Shown one piece after another: positions 1-8,900 of a DNA stretch of 36,478 nucleotides. The stretch is from an uncultured Myxococcales bacterium (lineage in GTDB: Bacteria; Myxococcota_A; Polyangia; Polyangiales; Houyiibacteriaceae): contig CALCTH010000071.1 of NCBI GenBank assembly GCA_937893795.1, positions 1-36,478 of the forward strand, read 5' to 3'. Made by a program: the position numbers and the translations under genes. Numbering within the stretch: the stretch's first letter is position 1; each line of letters opens with the position of its first letter. Below the pieces are notes generated by a model. It was not told the origin of the DNA and searched no databases. It saw only the letters and a program-made list of their open reading frames with translations.

Positions 1-116
1 CTTGCCGGCACCCGGCCTTCGACGTGACGCCGGCCCGCCTGGTCGACGCCATCTACACGGAGCGCGAGACGCTCCGCCCGAAGACTGGCGAGACGCCCGG
101 CGGCGTGGCGCGCTGA
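1..116 (+). CDS. mtnA: S-methyl-5-thioribose-1-phosphate isomerase (MtnA), C-terminal fragment
   Basis: Only the last 37 residues and the stop codon (114-116) are present; the gene continues upstream of the window, and the first complete codon starts at base 3. The fragment reads RHPAFDVTP followed by ARLVDAIYTERETLRP. The PAFDVTP...ItErG-type ending is the hallmark C-terminus of the MtnA/eIF2B-alpha-like aldose-ketose isomerases. In the family, MtnA interconverts 5-methylthioribose-1-phosphate and 5-methylthioribulose-1-phosphate in methionine salvage. A related ribose-1,5-bisphosphate isomerase or a plain eIF2B-like protein cannot be excluded from the tail alone. The gene converges on the ATPase operon, with 17 bp between the two stop codons. 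Confidence 0.75.
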   Translation, partial: CRHPAFDVTPARLVDAIYTERETLRPKTGETPGGVAR

Positions 117-133
117 GGCCCGCGCGGCCGCGC

Positions 134-2446
134 TCAGGAATCCAACACGAGGTCCCCCGCCTCGCCGGGGCCGACCACGCGCAGCGTTCGGTCGCGTAGC
201 TCCGGCTCCCGCGCCATGCGCACGGCCAGCGGCGTCACGACCGCGGCTTCGACCACGCGCTTGAGCGGCCGCGCCCCGTAGCGCGGGTCGAGGCCGCGCG
301 CGGCGAGGCGTGCCCGCGCTGCCTCGCTCACCTCCAGCCGCAGCCCCCGGCGCGCGAAGCCCTCCCGCGCGGCCACCTCCTCGAGGAGCACCTCCGCGAT
401 GCGCTCGACGTCGGCGGCGCCGAGGCGCTGGAAGGGCACGACCTGATCGATGCGCCCGAGGAGCTCGGGGCGGAAATGCTCACGTACGGCGCGCCGGTAG
501 TCGGCGTCGTCGCGCGCCGCCCCGTAGCCCACGGGTGCGCTCTCACGCACGCCGAGGTTGGAGGTCATCACGACGAAGGCCATGCGGAAGTCGACCAGGC
601 GTCCGCCTTCGTCGGTCAGCCGGCCTTCGCCGAGCAGGCCGAGGAGCAGGTCGAAGACGCTCGGGTGCGCCTTCTCGATTTCGTCGAGGAGCACGAGCGT
701 GAGCGGCTGCTGGCGTACCTGGCTCGCCAGGCTACGCGCCCCACGACCCGTCGCGAGGAGCCGCTGCGCCGAGCCGAAGGTCGCGTACTCGCTCATGTCG
801 AGGCGGACCATGCGCCTGGCGTCGCCGAAGAGATAGCGCGCGAGCTGCTTGGCGAGCTCCGTCTTGCCGACGCCCGTCGGGCCCACGAAGAGGAGGGTAC
901 CGAGGGGCCGGTCCGGCGGGTTCAGGCCGGCCTTGAAGGGTACGAGGCTCGTCGCCGCCGCGCGGCACGCGGCGTCCTGACCGATCACCCGGGCCCGGAG
1001 CCGCTCGGCTACCACCTCGCGGCCGGCGACGTGCCGGTCACTCACCAGCTCGAGCGGCAGCCCGCTCCAGCGCGCGAAGGCCTCTTCGACCCCCGCGGCG
1101 TCGAGCGTCTGCGGACCCGCGCTGCGTTTGGCCTCCGCGTCGAGGAAGCGAAAGGCCTTGCCCGGGAAGGACTGGTCGCGGCGGTAGGTGCCGAGGAGCT
1201 GAAGGAGGCGCCGGGCGCCCTTCGGCGGGAGCGTCTTGCGCGTCCCGCGAAACACGCGTTCCGCATGGACGGCGAGGGCCGGTAGGAGCGCCCCGCGGCC
1301 CGGCTCGTGGAGATCCCAGCGCTCGAAGAGGCCCACGAAACGCGCGTTGAGGCGCCGCGCGGCGACCAGCTCCTCCGGCGTCGCCTCCGCGATCAGCGCC
1401 ACGTCGCCCGCCGCGATCGCCGGCGCGAAGAGGTCCGCGAGGCTCGCGCCGCCGGAGCGGGGCTGGACGAAGGGGACGAGGCGTCCGACGTCCAGGAGCC
1501 GGTTCGACTGGCGCAGCTCGTCCACGAGCGCCAGCGCCCGCTCCTGCCACATGCCCACGAAGACCATCCCGGCGAGGAGCCGTTCGGTGCTCGTGCGATG
1601 GACTCCGGCCAGGCGCGGGCTCTCGTCGCCGCGTCGGGCCTTGAGAAGCGCCCGCGCGAGCGCGTTCACGGCCGTGGTCTTTCCGGTGCCGGCGCCGCCG
1701 ACGAGGAGCCGCGAGCGCAGCGGCCCTTCGCCCTCGTAGAGGCGCAGCGTGAGCCCGCGCGGGCCGTCCAGCGGAACCGTTCTCGGCAGCCGGTTCTTCG
1801 CGGCCCGGTCCACGAGATCGTCCGCGACGGCGCTGAGAGTCTCGGGGAGCGCCGCCTGGGTGCGGATGGCGGCATGGCGCTCCTTGCGCACGAGGCTCGG
1901 CTCGTAGGCGACCACGCGCTCGCGGCCCTCGTTTCGGAAGTCGTAGAGGACTTGCGCGCTCTCGCCCACGAGGGCGCCGCCGATGCAGCTCGCGAGCACG
2001 GCCGGCGCGCTCTCGAGGTCCTCGAGAAGCAGCCCCCAGTCGAAGCGCGGGAGCATCACCCGGAACGCGGCCGACTCGTCGCCGCGCTGCGCGCCACCGC
2101 GGTCCCGTACCCGGCTCCAGACGTAGGTCACGCGAAAGGGGACCTCCCGCGCGCCGACGGCCCACAGGCCGTCGATGCGGCTGGCGGGGCGCACGGGGAC
2201 CCGCACGGTCTTGGTCTGGAAGGTCTCGGTCCAGAGGTAGCGCGCCAGGTCTTCGGTGCCGCGGACGACGCGCGTCTGGAGCTCCGCTTCGAGCGCGAGG
2301 AGCACGGCCTCGTCGTCCTTGCCGTAGGCCGCCGGTGGCGCCGCGTCGAAGAGGCGGCGCTCCCGGCGCATGAGGTAGCCCGTCACGTTGTCGTCCGTGT
2401 GGGTGACCAGGTACGCGCGCAGCGACGATTTTCCCTTCGCCGTCAC
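134..2446 (-). CDS. Third gene of the operon: ClpA/ClpB-like double-AAA+ ATPase without C-terminal extension (770 aa)
   Basis: The GTG start at 2446 overlaps the upstream TGA as GTGA; the longer open frame is a read-through shadow of its neighbour. Residues 1-240 form an N-terminal region that is not the usual Clp_N repeat pair. D1 has Walker A GAGTGKTT (251-258) and the motif AGMVFVGMWQER (292-303), but the Walker B position reads LLDVG (317-321) instead of hhhDE. D2 (about 485-760) has Walker A GPTGVGKTE (522-530), Walker B LLDEIEKAH (586-594), sensor 1 TSN (628-630), an arginine finger in GRID and sensor 2 GARPLKR (724-730). The aromatic GYVG pore loop is missing: residues 563-581 (LLATGRG...VRQQP) run straight into Walker B. 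PVGYG (638-642) sits where ClpC has its VGF ClpP-docking loop. It is a Clp/Hsp100-family ATPase by sequence; its substrate is unknown. Confidence 0.9.
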   Translation of the reverse strand: MTAKGKSSLRAYLVTHTDDNVTGYLMRRERRLFDAAPPAAYGKDDEAVLLALEAELQTRVVRGTEDLARYLWTETFQTKTVRVPVRPASRIDGLWAVGAREVPFRVTYVWSRVRDRGGAQRGDESAAFRVMLPRFDWGLLLEDLESAPAVLASCIGGALVGESAQVLYDFRNEGRERVVAYEPSLVRKERHAAIRTQAALPETLSAVADDLVDRAAKNRLPRTVPLDGPRGLTLRLYEGEGPLRSRLLVGGAGTGKTTAVNALARALLKARRGDESPRLAGVHRTSTERLLAGMVFVGMWQERALALVDELRQSNRLLDVGRLVPFVQPRSGGASLADLFAPAIAAGDVALIAEATPEELVAARRLNARFVGLFERWDLHEPGRGALLPALAVHAERVFRGTRKTLPPKGARRLLQLLGTYRRDQSFPGKAFRFLDAEAKRSAGPQTLDAAGVEEAFARWSGLPLELVSDRHVAGREVVAERLRARVIGQDAACRAAATSLVPFKAGLNPPDRPLGTLLFVGPTGVGKTELAKQLARYLFGDARRMVRLDMSEYATFGSAQRLLATGRGARSLASQVRQQPLTLVLLDEIEKAHPSVFDLLLGLLGEGRLTDEGGRLVDFRMAFVVMTSNLGVRESAPVGYGAARDDADYRRAVREHFRPELLGRIDQVVPFQRLGAADVERIAEVLLEEVAAREGFARRGLRLEVSEAARARLAARGLDPRYGARPLKRVVEAAVVTPLAVRMAREPELRDRTLRVVGPGEAGDLVLDS

Positions 2447-5400
2447 GGGGCTTCCCCCGCCGTGTCGGGCAGGCGGGACATGTGGAGGCGGAGGAGACGC
2501 GGCAGCGCTTGCGTCGGCGTCTGCGCCTCCGCGCGCTGCACGCGGACGTGGCGGTAGCCCTCGATCTCCGGCGGCGCGGCGGGGCCCCGGCGCCGCCGCG
2601 ACCAGCGCAGGCGCCGGACCACCGGGAGGAGGGCGTCGGGGTTCGCCGGCAGCGCGGGCGCGCCCCCGTCCAGCGCGCGCTCGTAAGCCGCGCGGGCAGT
2701 CCCGGTGGCCTCGAGGCGCGCCTTCGCGTCGTGCTCCGCGGGGAAGACGCTCACGCGTACCACCTCGGATCCGTCGGCGAGCGCGTCGAGCACGTGGCAG
2801 CCCTGCTCGCCGGCGAAGAACTCGTAGAGCTGAGGGCCGCTGAAGCTGAGCGCGATCTCCTCGGGGCTGGGCCCGAGCCCGGCGAGCTTCACGTCGGCAA
2901 CGTCGAGGGAGCGCAGCATGCCCCGCGTCCGGCAGGCGGCGCGCGGGAGCGTGCCGCGGGCCGCCGCGTAGGTCGCGGCCAGGTGGGGCAGCAGCCGCGC
3001 GGAGGTGGAGCGGGGCGTGATGCGGCGGAGCACGACCTCGCAGCCGTTGCTGGCGCCGGCGCCGGCGGCCAAGGCGCGGCGGAGAAACGTGATCTCGGCG
3101 AGCACGGCGAGGATTCCGTCGCGGTCCGGCGGGGGGAGGCGTCCGGCGGTGGCGCGAGCATCGAGGAGTCGCACCCTCGGGTGCGAGGCGCGAGGGTCCC
3201 GGTAAGGTGGCCGGCGTATCACCCGCTCGCGACGGCCGTCGACCGCTTGCTCGAGGTGAAGCATTTCCTGGCGTCCGGCGTCGTGGACCCAGCCGTCGAG
3301 GCGCTCGCGGAAGCGGAGAAGCTCCTCCCGGAGCTGGTCCAGCCGGTAGGCCGCGTCGGCGGCCTCGGCGTCCCCGGCGGCGAAGCGCGACACGGCCTCG
3401 CCGAGGGCGGCGTTGACGTCGGCGAGCTCCGGCCCGGCGAGCAGCGCGTCGAGCTCCGCGAGGGCCGCAGGCAGCCGGGCGCGCAGCTCGGGCAAGGACG
3501 CCTCTTCGAGGCCTTCGAGCGCGTAGCGTGCGTCGAGGGGCTCCGCCTCCCGGAGCGCCTCGCTCACCAGCCGGAAGGGAGTCTCCGCCCCCGGCGGGCT
3601 GGCGGTCAGGCGGACGATCTCCATCTCGCTGCGGGTCCGGGAGGCGAGATGCTCCGCGAGCTGCGCGCCCACCTCCGCCTCGAGATAGCGACGCACGGAG
3701 CGGGCCCCGGCCCGCTCGTCGAAAGCCTCCCGCGCCATGCGCGCGGCGGCGCTCGCGTGCGTCGAGACGAAGACGTTTCGCTCCGTCAGGCCGCGGCGCG
3801 CGAGCAGGCGCTCCAGCTCTCGCCGGGCGATGCGCTCCGCCGCGTCCGCGCCCAGCGGCGCGAAGGAGACCACGCGGTCGATGCGATTGAAGAGCTCGGG
3901 TGGGAAGAAGGCGCGCACGGCCTGGAGGACGTCGGCCTCTTGGCTCGCGGTGCTCTCCTCGCCGAAGCCCACGCTCGGGCGACCCTTCGCGCCGAGGTTG
4001 GACGTCATGATGACGACGGTCCGCGTGAAGCTCGCGAGCTCGCCGGAGGCGTCCGTGAGGCGGCCGTCCTCGAAGAGCTGCAACAGCAGATAGAGCACCG
4101 AGGGATGGGCCTTCTCGATCTCGTCGAGGAGCAGCACGCAGAAGGGCTGCTGTCGCACCGCCTCGGTGAGCAGACCTCGCGGGGCGCCGCGCTCGCCGAT
4201 GAGCCGCGGCACCGCGTCCGGGCCAGAGAGCTCGCCCATGTCGAAGCGGACCAGGCGCTCGGGCTCCCCGAGGCCGTCTTCGGAGGCGCCGTAGAGGTAG
4301 CTCGCCAGCTCCTTGGCCAGCTGCGTCTTGCCGGTGCCCGTGGGACCGGTGAAAAGGAGCACGCCAAAGGGGCGCTTCGGGTCCGTCAGACCGGCGCGTA
4401 CCCGGATCACGAGCTCCGCCGCGACGCGCACGGCCGGCGTCTGGCCCATGACGCCCTCCTCGAGGTCCGTGACCACGTCCTCGACGGTCAGCGCGGTGTC
4501 GCGCTCGAGGAGGAACTCGGGAAGCCCGGTCCGGTCCGTCAGCGCTTCGAGGACCAGGTCCGCGTCGATGGGCCCGGGCGCGCCCGCGTGGCGGCGCGCC
4601 GTGTGGTCGAGGAGGTCGAGCGCGGCCCCGGGGAGCGCCTGGGCCGGGAGGAGGGGCGCGCCGATCTCGAGCACCGCGCGCAGCGCGTCCGGCGCGAAGC
4701 TCACGCGGCGCTCGGGCGCGAGGCGCCGGGAGGCGTGCAACATCATGCGCAGCGTCTCGGTGGTGCTGGGCGGGTCGACGCGGAGCGTGGTGAAGAGGCG
4801 GGCGAAGGCGGGAGCGTCGTCCTCGAGCCGCGCCCATTGGGCCTCGGTGGCGGTCCCGACCATCACGACCTCGGCCCGCTCCACCGGGCCACGAAAGACG
4901 TCCGCCATGCTCCGCTCGCTGTCCCGGCTCCGGCCCGCGCGGCCGAGCGCGACGAGGTCCTCGAAGTGGAGCACGACGCGGCGCTTTCGTGCCTCCGCGG
5001 CGAGCTTCACGCAGCGTTCTTCCCATTCGCCGAGATGGGACATGCCGGCGATGAGCCGGCTGGCGCTGAGCGACCAGACGTGCGTCACCTCGTCGAGGTT
5101 TCGATGCATCGCGTAGGCATCGGCCTCGAGCATGTCGAGCACGGCATGGCGGAGCAGCGTGCGCTTGCCGACGCCAGGCGGCCCGAGGAGCACGACCGGG
5201 CGCTTGCGCGCCCCACAGAGGAGCGCCTGGAGCTGGCTCCTCAGCGGCTCCCGGGGCCGGCCGGTGACGAGCGTCCCGTCCGCCGCCCGGGGCGTCAGAT
5301 CGTCGCCGAGGCGTGCGAGCAGCGAGGAGGTGCCCTTCTGCGTGTCCGCGCGCCCCTCGTTACCGCGCGCCGCGTCCAGGCGAAGGTCGTCCCAGAGCCC

Positions 5401-5961
5401 CTGCCCTTTGTCCGGAAGGCGGTCCAGGAGCGCATCCGTCTTCACGGTCAGAGGCACGGACTTGAGCGTGTCTCGGCGCCCGGGCGAGGCGAGCGCCTGG
5501 AGCTCTCGGTCGTCGAGCTCGCTCCAGCGCGCCTCGAAGAAGCGTGACGCCTGCCGTCTCAGGTCTCCGCCAGGCTCGAGGACGAAGGGCTCGTCCTGGC
5601 GCTGTGGGTGATAGGCGATCTCGAGGCTCGCCGGCGCGGCGTCGCCTTCGCCCAGCACGGCCTCGCAGGGCCGCGTCTCGACCACGAGAGGGACGACGGC
5701 GACGAAGCGTCGGCGCTTGTCGCCGGCCAGGCGCAGATCGACGCGGAGTCGCTCGAGGCGCGCCCGCCCCGCGAAGAGAAAGGGCCTCAGCTCCGCCCCC
5801 GCGCGGGGGTTGAGCGACTCGCGGAGGCGCCGGCCGAGCAGCGCGCGAAGACGCGAGGCCGGCGATCCCCGTACCGTGATGGTGAAGGGATGGATGCCCA
5901 CGGTGGTCCACGTCGTGTCGTGGGCCTCGCGGCGCTGGTAGACGGGGAGCAGCAGCCTCAC
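2443..5961 (-). CDS. Second gene of the operon: double-AAA+ ATPase with C-terminal coiled coil and RF1-like PCRF domain (1172 aa)
   Basis: The GTG start at 5961 overlaps the preceding gene's TGA as GTGA, so translation is probably coupled. The order is: a unique N-terminal region (1-240); D1 with Walker A GPPGVGKR (260-267), AGMSHLGEWEER (305-316) and a swapped Walker B, HFEDL (332-336); D2 with Walker A GPTGTGKTQ (539-547), Walker B LLDEIEKAH (611-619), TSN (653-655), NRID and sensor 2 GARSVRR (752-758). Between them LIGERGAPRG (587-596) replaces the GYVG pore loop. SVGFG (663-667) matches the ClpC VGF loop position. Residues 805-905 are helical and charged, likely a coiled coil. Residues 970-1080 fit a release-factor PCRF domain: SGPQLYEFFAGEQGCHVL (1041-1058) has the spacing of RF1 SG...Y.....E.G.HRV. 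No GGQ domain follows. The domain assignment is my pattern match, and the role is unknown. Confidence 0.9.
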   Translation of the reverse strand: MRLLLPVYQRREAHDTTWTTVGIHPFTITVRGSPASRLRALLGRRLRESLNPRAGAELRPFLFAGRARLERLRVDLRLAGDKRRRFVAVVPLVVETRPCEAVLGEGDAAPASLEIAYHPQRQDEPFVLEPGGDLRRQASRFFEARWSELDDRELQALASPGRRDTLKSVPLTVKTDALLDRLPDKGQGLWDDLRLDAARGNEGRADTQKGTSSLLARLGDDLTPRAADGTLVTGRPREPLRSQLQALLCGARKRPVVLLGPPGVGKRTLLRHAVLDMLEADAYAMHRNLDEVTHVWSLSASRLIAGMSHLGEWEERCVKLAAEARKRRVVLHFEDLVALGRAGRSRDSERSMADVFRGPVERAEVVMVGTATEAQWARLEDDAPAFARLFTTLRVDPPSTTETLRMMLHASRRLAPERRVSFAPDALRAVLEIGAPLLPAQALPGAALDLLDHTARRHAGAPGPIDADLVLEALTDRTGLPEFLLERDTALTVEDVVTDLEEGVMGQTPAVRVAAELVIRVRAGLTDPKRPFGVLLFTGPTGTGKTQLAKELASYLYGASEDGLGEPERLVRFDMGELSGPDAVPRLIGERGAPRGLLTEAVRQQPFCVLLLDEIEKAHPSVLYLLLQLFEDGRLTDASGELASFTRTVVIMTSNLGAKGRPSVGFGEESTASQEADVLQAVRAFFPPELFNRIDRVVSFAPLGADAAERIARRELERLLARRGLTERNVFVSTHASAAARMAREAFDERAGARSVRRYLEAEVGAQLAEHLASRTRSEMEIVRLTASPPGAETPFRLVSEALREAEPLDARYALEGLEEASLPELRARLPAALAELDALLAGPELADVNAALGEAVSRFAAGDAEAADAAYRLDQLREELLRFRERLDGWVHDAGRQEMLHLEQAVDGRRERVIRRPPYRDPRASHPRVRLLDARATAGRLPPPDRDGILAVLAEITFLRRALAAGAGASNGCEVVLRRITPRSTSARLLPHLAATYAAARGTLPRAACRTRGMLRSLDVADVKLAGLGPSPEEIALSFSGPQLYEFFAGEQGCHVLDALADGSEVVRVSVFPAEHDAKARLEATGTARAAYERALDGGAPALPANPDALLPVVRRLRWSRRRRGPAAPPEIEGYRHVRVQRAEAQTPTQALPRLLRLHMSRLPDTAGEAP

Positions 5962-8900
5962 GCGGCGCCTCCCGACTCGGCCCGCGCCTTGGCGGCTTCC
6001 TCGGCGGTCGGGGCGTCGAGGGGCGAGGGCGTGAGCTCGTCGCGGGTGCCGGCTTCGTCGAGGGGGATCAGCGCGGCGAGCGTCAGCTCGTCGAGCACCT
6101 CGGGCGCGAAGGCCTTCCCCCACGGCACGAGCGGCGCGTTCGGCTGCCGCTCCGGGTTCGCGCGCACGTCGGTGAGGCGGGCGGCCGTCCGCCGACGCAG
6201 CTTGGGCCGGGACACCATGGCCGGCGGGGCTAGGGCGGGGGGGCCAAAGTCGCGCGCTGGGTCGAGGGTCGCGCGGTAGGCCACTGGCGCGACCTCGTGA
6301 TGGGCCCCTTCGGGGAGCGGCGGGCGACCGAGCACGCGATGCAGGCCCCCTTGGCACGCCAGGAAGGTGCCGACGTGAGGGCCCTCGAGGCGCAGCAGGA
6401 GCGCCATCCGGTCGCGGCGCTCGGCTTCGAGGCGCTCCCGCAGGAACGCCGCAGCGCGCGGGGGGCCGAAGGCGGGCTTCGAAGGCCAGGTCGAGGGCAA
6501 AGGCGCGCTCGGCGGCGCCCGGTCGCCGCGGAGGTGAAAGGTCGCCTCCCACCCCCGGGGACCGAGCGCCTCGAGGAGGGAGGTGAGCCAGGGGTCGAGG
6601 CTGCGGCCGTCGTCGAGCTCCGTCGCCAGCACGAGCACGGCGTGCTTCGGGTCGTCCTCGAGCAAGAGCGTCAGCAGGTCCCGGCGGAAGTGCCGCCGGA
6701 GCCGCGGCGGCTCGTCGTCGCCAAAGGGCGGCGGCTCCCGCGCCTGCATCGCGTCGAGGAGAAGCTCCTCGAGGGCGTGCACCTCCCGCTCCGCCTCGCG
6801 CAGCGGGCCGAGGCGCTTCTCGGCCGTGCTGCGGGTCTGCTCGAGGAGCGCGACCTCCGCGCCATCGGCCTTCGGCGGCGGCAGCGGCCGACCGCGTTTG
6901 GTCTTCCGTGGCGCGAAGAGCTGCGCCGTCCGTGCCAGGGCATGGGCCTCGGCCTCGGCCAGGGCTTCGACAGCCGGGAGCCGCATGCGCTGCTGGACCT
7001 CGCGGCGGAGCGCGAAGACGCCGCCGAGTCCCTTCAGGGCGCTGGCATCGTCGGCGCTCCGTGGCGTGAACTGCAGCGTCAGCGGCCCGGTGCTCCTCCG
7101 AAAGGAGCCCGGCGCCTGCGCCAACGAGGCGGCTCCCGCGCTCGGCACGACCTCGATGGCGAAGGAACCCGTCTCGGCGCTGAGGCCGGCCGCGAGCGGC
7201 GTGGCGAGCGACGCGTCGACGTGGCGCCGTAGCGCGCGCGCGCCGTAGGCGGGCGACGTCCCTTCCGCGGCGAGGGCCTCGAGGGCCTCGGGGCTCACCA
7301 AGAGCGTCGCCCCGCGCTCGCTCAGCCCGCGTCGCTCCGCGAGCTGGGCGACCAATAGCCCCGTGATGCGGGCCGCATCCGCGGCCGCGAGCGGGCGGAA
7401 CGCGATGATGCGGTCGAGGCGGCCCACGAGCTCCGGGCGGAAGGCCGCGCGTACCGCCTCCATGGCCGCGGCCTGCAGGTCTTCCGGGCCTCGCTGGAAG
7501 CCGAGCGACAGCCGTCCCTCGTGCCGGGCGCCCAGATTGCTCGTCAGGATGACCAGCGTGTTCTTGAACGACGCGACGCGCCCGGCGCCGTCCGTCAGCC
7601 GCCCTTCGCCAGCGATCTGCAGGAGCAGATCGAAGAAGGAGGGATGTGCCTTCTCGACCTCGTCGAAGAGAACGACGGCGAAGGGCTGTTGCCGTACGCG
7701 CCGCGTGAGCAACCCGTCATCGCGGCCGTCGCCGCTCACGAGGCGCTGCACCGCCGCCGGTCCGGCCAGCTCGCTCATGTCGAAGCGAAGCAAGCGCTCC
7801 TCGGCCCCGTAGAGGTAGCCGGCCAGCGCCCGGCAGAGCTCGGTCTTGCCCACGCCCGTCGGGCCCGTGAAGAGAAAGGTGGCCAGCGGCTTGTCCGCCG
7901 GCTGCAGCGCGGCCTTGACCACCGCGAGCGTCTCCGCGACGGCGCGCACGGCTGCGTCCTGACCGACCACGCGGCGGCGCAGCGTCGCGGCGACCCGATC
8001 TGCGTCGAAGGCCCGGTCGTCGCGGAGCAGCACCTCGGGGATGCCCGTCTGCAGGCTGAAGAGCTGCACGACGGCCGCGCCCCCGAGGTCCCCCTCCACG
8101 CGATGGCCGGGCCGGTCGGCCGCGTCGCGGAGCTCCTCGAAGAGGCGCGCGGCCTTCCCCGGGAACGCACGGTCGTGGAGATAGCGTTCGGCGAGGTGGA
8201 GCAGGGTCGTTTGCCCCTCCTCCGTCACGCGAGGGCGCTCCGGCGCGTGCTCCTCTGCGTGCGCCGCGCGGGCCGCCAGCACGGCGCCGCCGGCCGTTCG
8301 GTCCTGGGCCTCCATCCCGAGCACGTGGAAGCTGGCGAAGAAGCCCTCGTGCCGCGCGGCGAGCCGGTCGTGGGCCTCGGGCGTGAGCTCGGCGACGACG
8401 CGGACGCGACCCTCTTCGAGCGCGGGCTTGAGAGCGCCCGCGAGGTCCACGTGGGACTCGCCCGTCCGCGCGTCGAAGAGGTCGCGGAGGTCCGAGAGGT
8501 AGAGCACCGCGTCGAGCTCCTCGGCGGCGTCCACGACGCGCGCGAGGCGAGCCTGCCACTGGCCCAGGTAGCTCATGCCCGCGACCAGCTGGGCACCGCT
8601 CGTCTGGTAGGCGAGGCGTTTCCCGTCGCGGGGGAGCAACGCTCCTCGCCGAAACGAGGCGCCGCTCGCGTGGTCGCGGACCCACTGCTCGAAGAGGGCG
8701 CTCTTGCCGGCCCCGCTCGGGGCGACGAGAAGCACGGAGCGCCGGGGCTCACCCTCGAGCAGCTCGGCGAGCACCCGAAGCTCGTCGTCGCGGCCCACGG
8801 TCGGCGCGGCGTCGGCGATGGACGCGGAGGCGTGGAGGGGAAGGGCGACGTCCGACAGAACTTCCAGGGCGAAGCGCATCTTCGTCGCGCGCTCGAGGCG

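Noticed and set aside
122-133. Bidirectional terminator between mtnA and the ATPase operon (GCGCGGCCGCGC palindrome)
   Set aside because: The palindrome is loop-less and has no T tract. Such GC palindromes are common by chance here.
134-5026. A single 1630-residue protein covering the third ATPase gene and much of the second
   Set aside because: The first 800 or so residues are Arg/Ala/Pro-rich shadow of the second ATPase in another frame. The credible start is GTG 2446, overlapping the previous stop.
2482-5547. 1021-codon open frame on the plus strand
   Set aside because: It is antisense to the second ATPase, and its translation has no domain and shadow-like composition.
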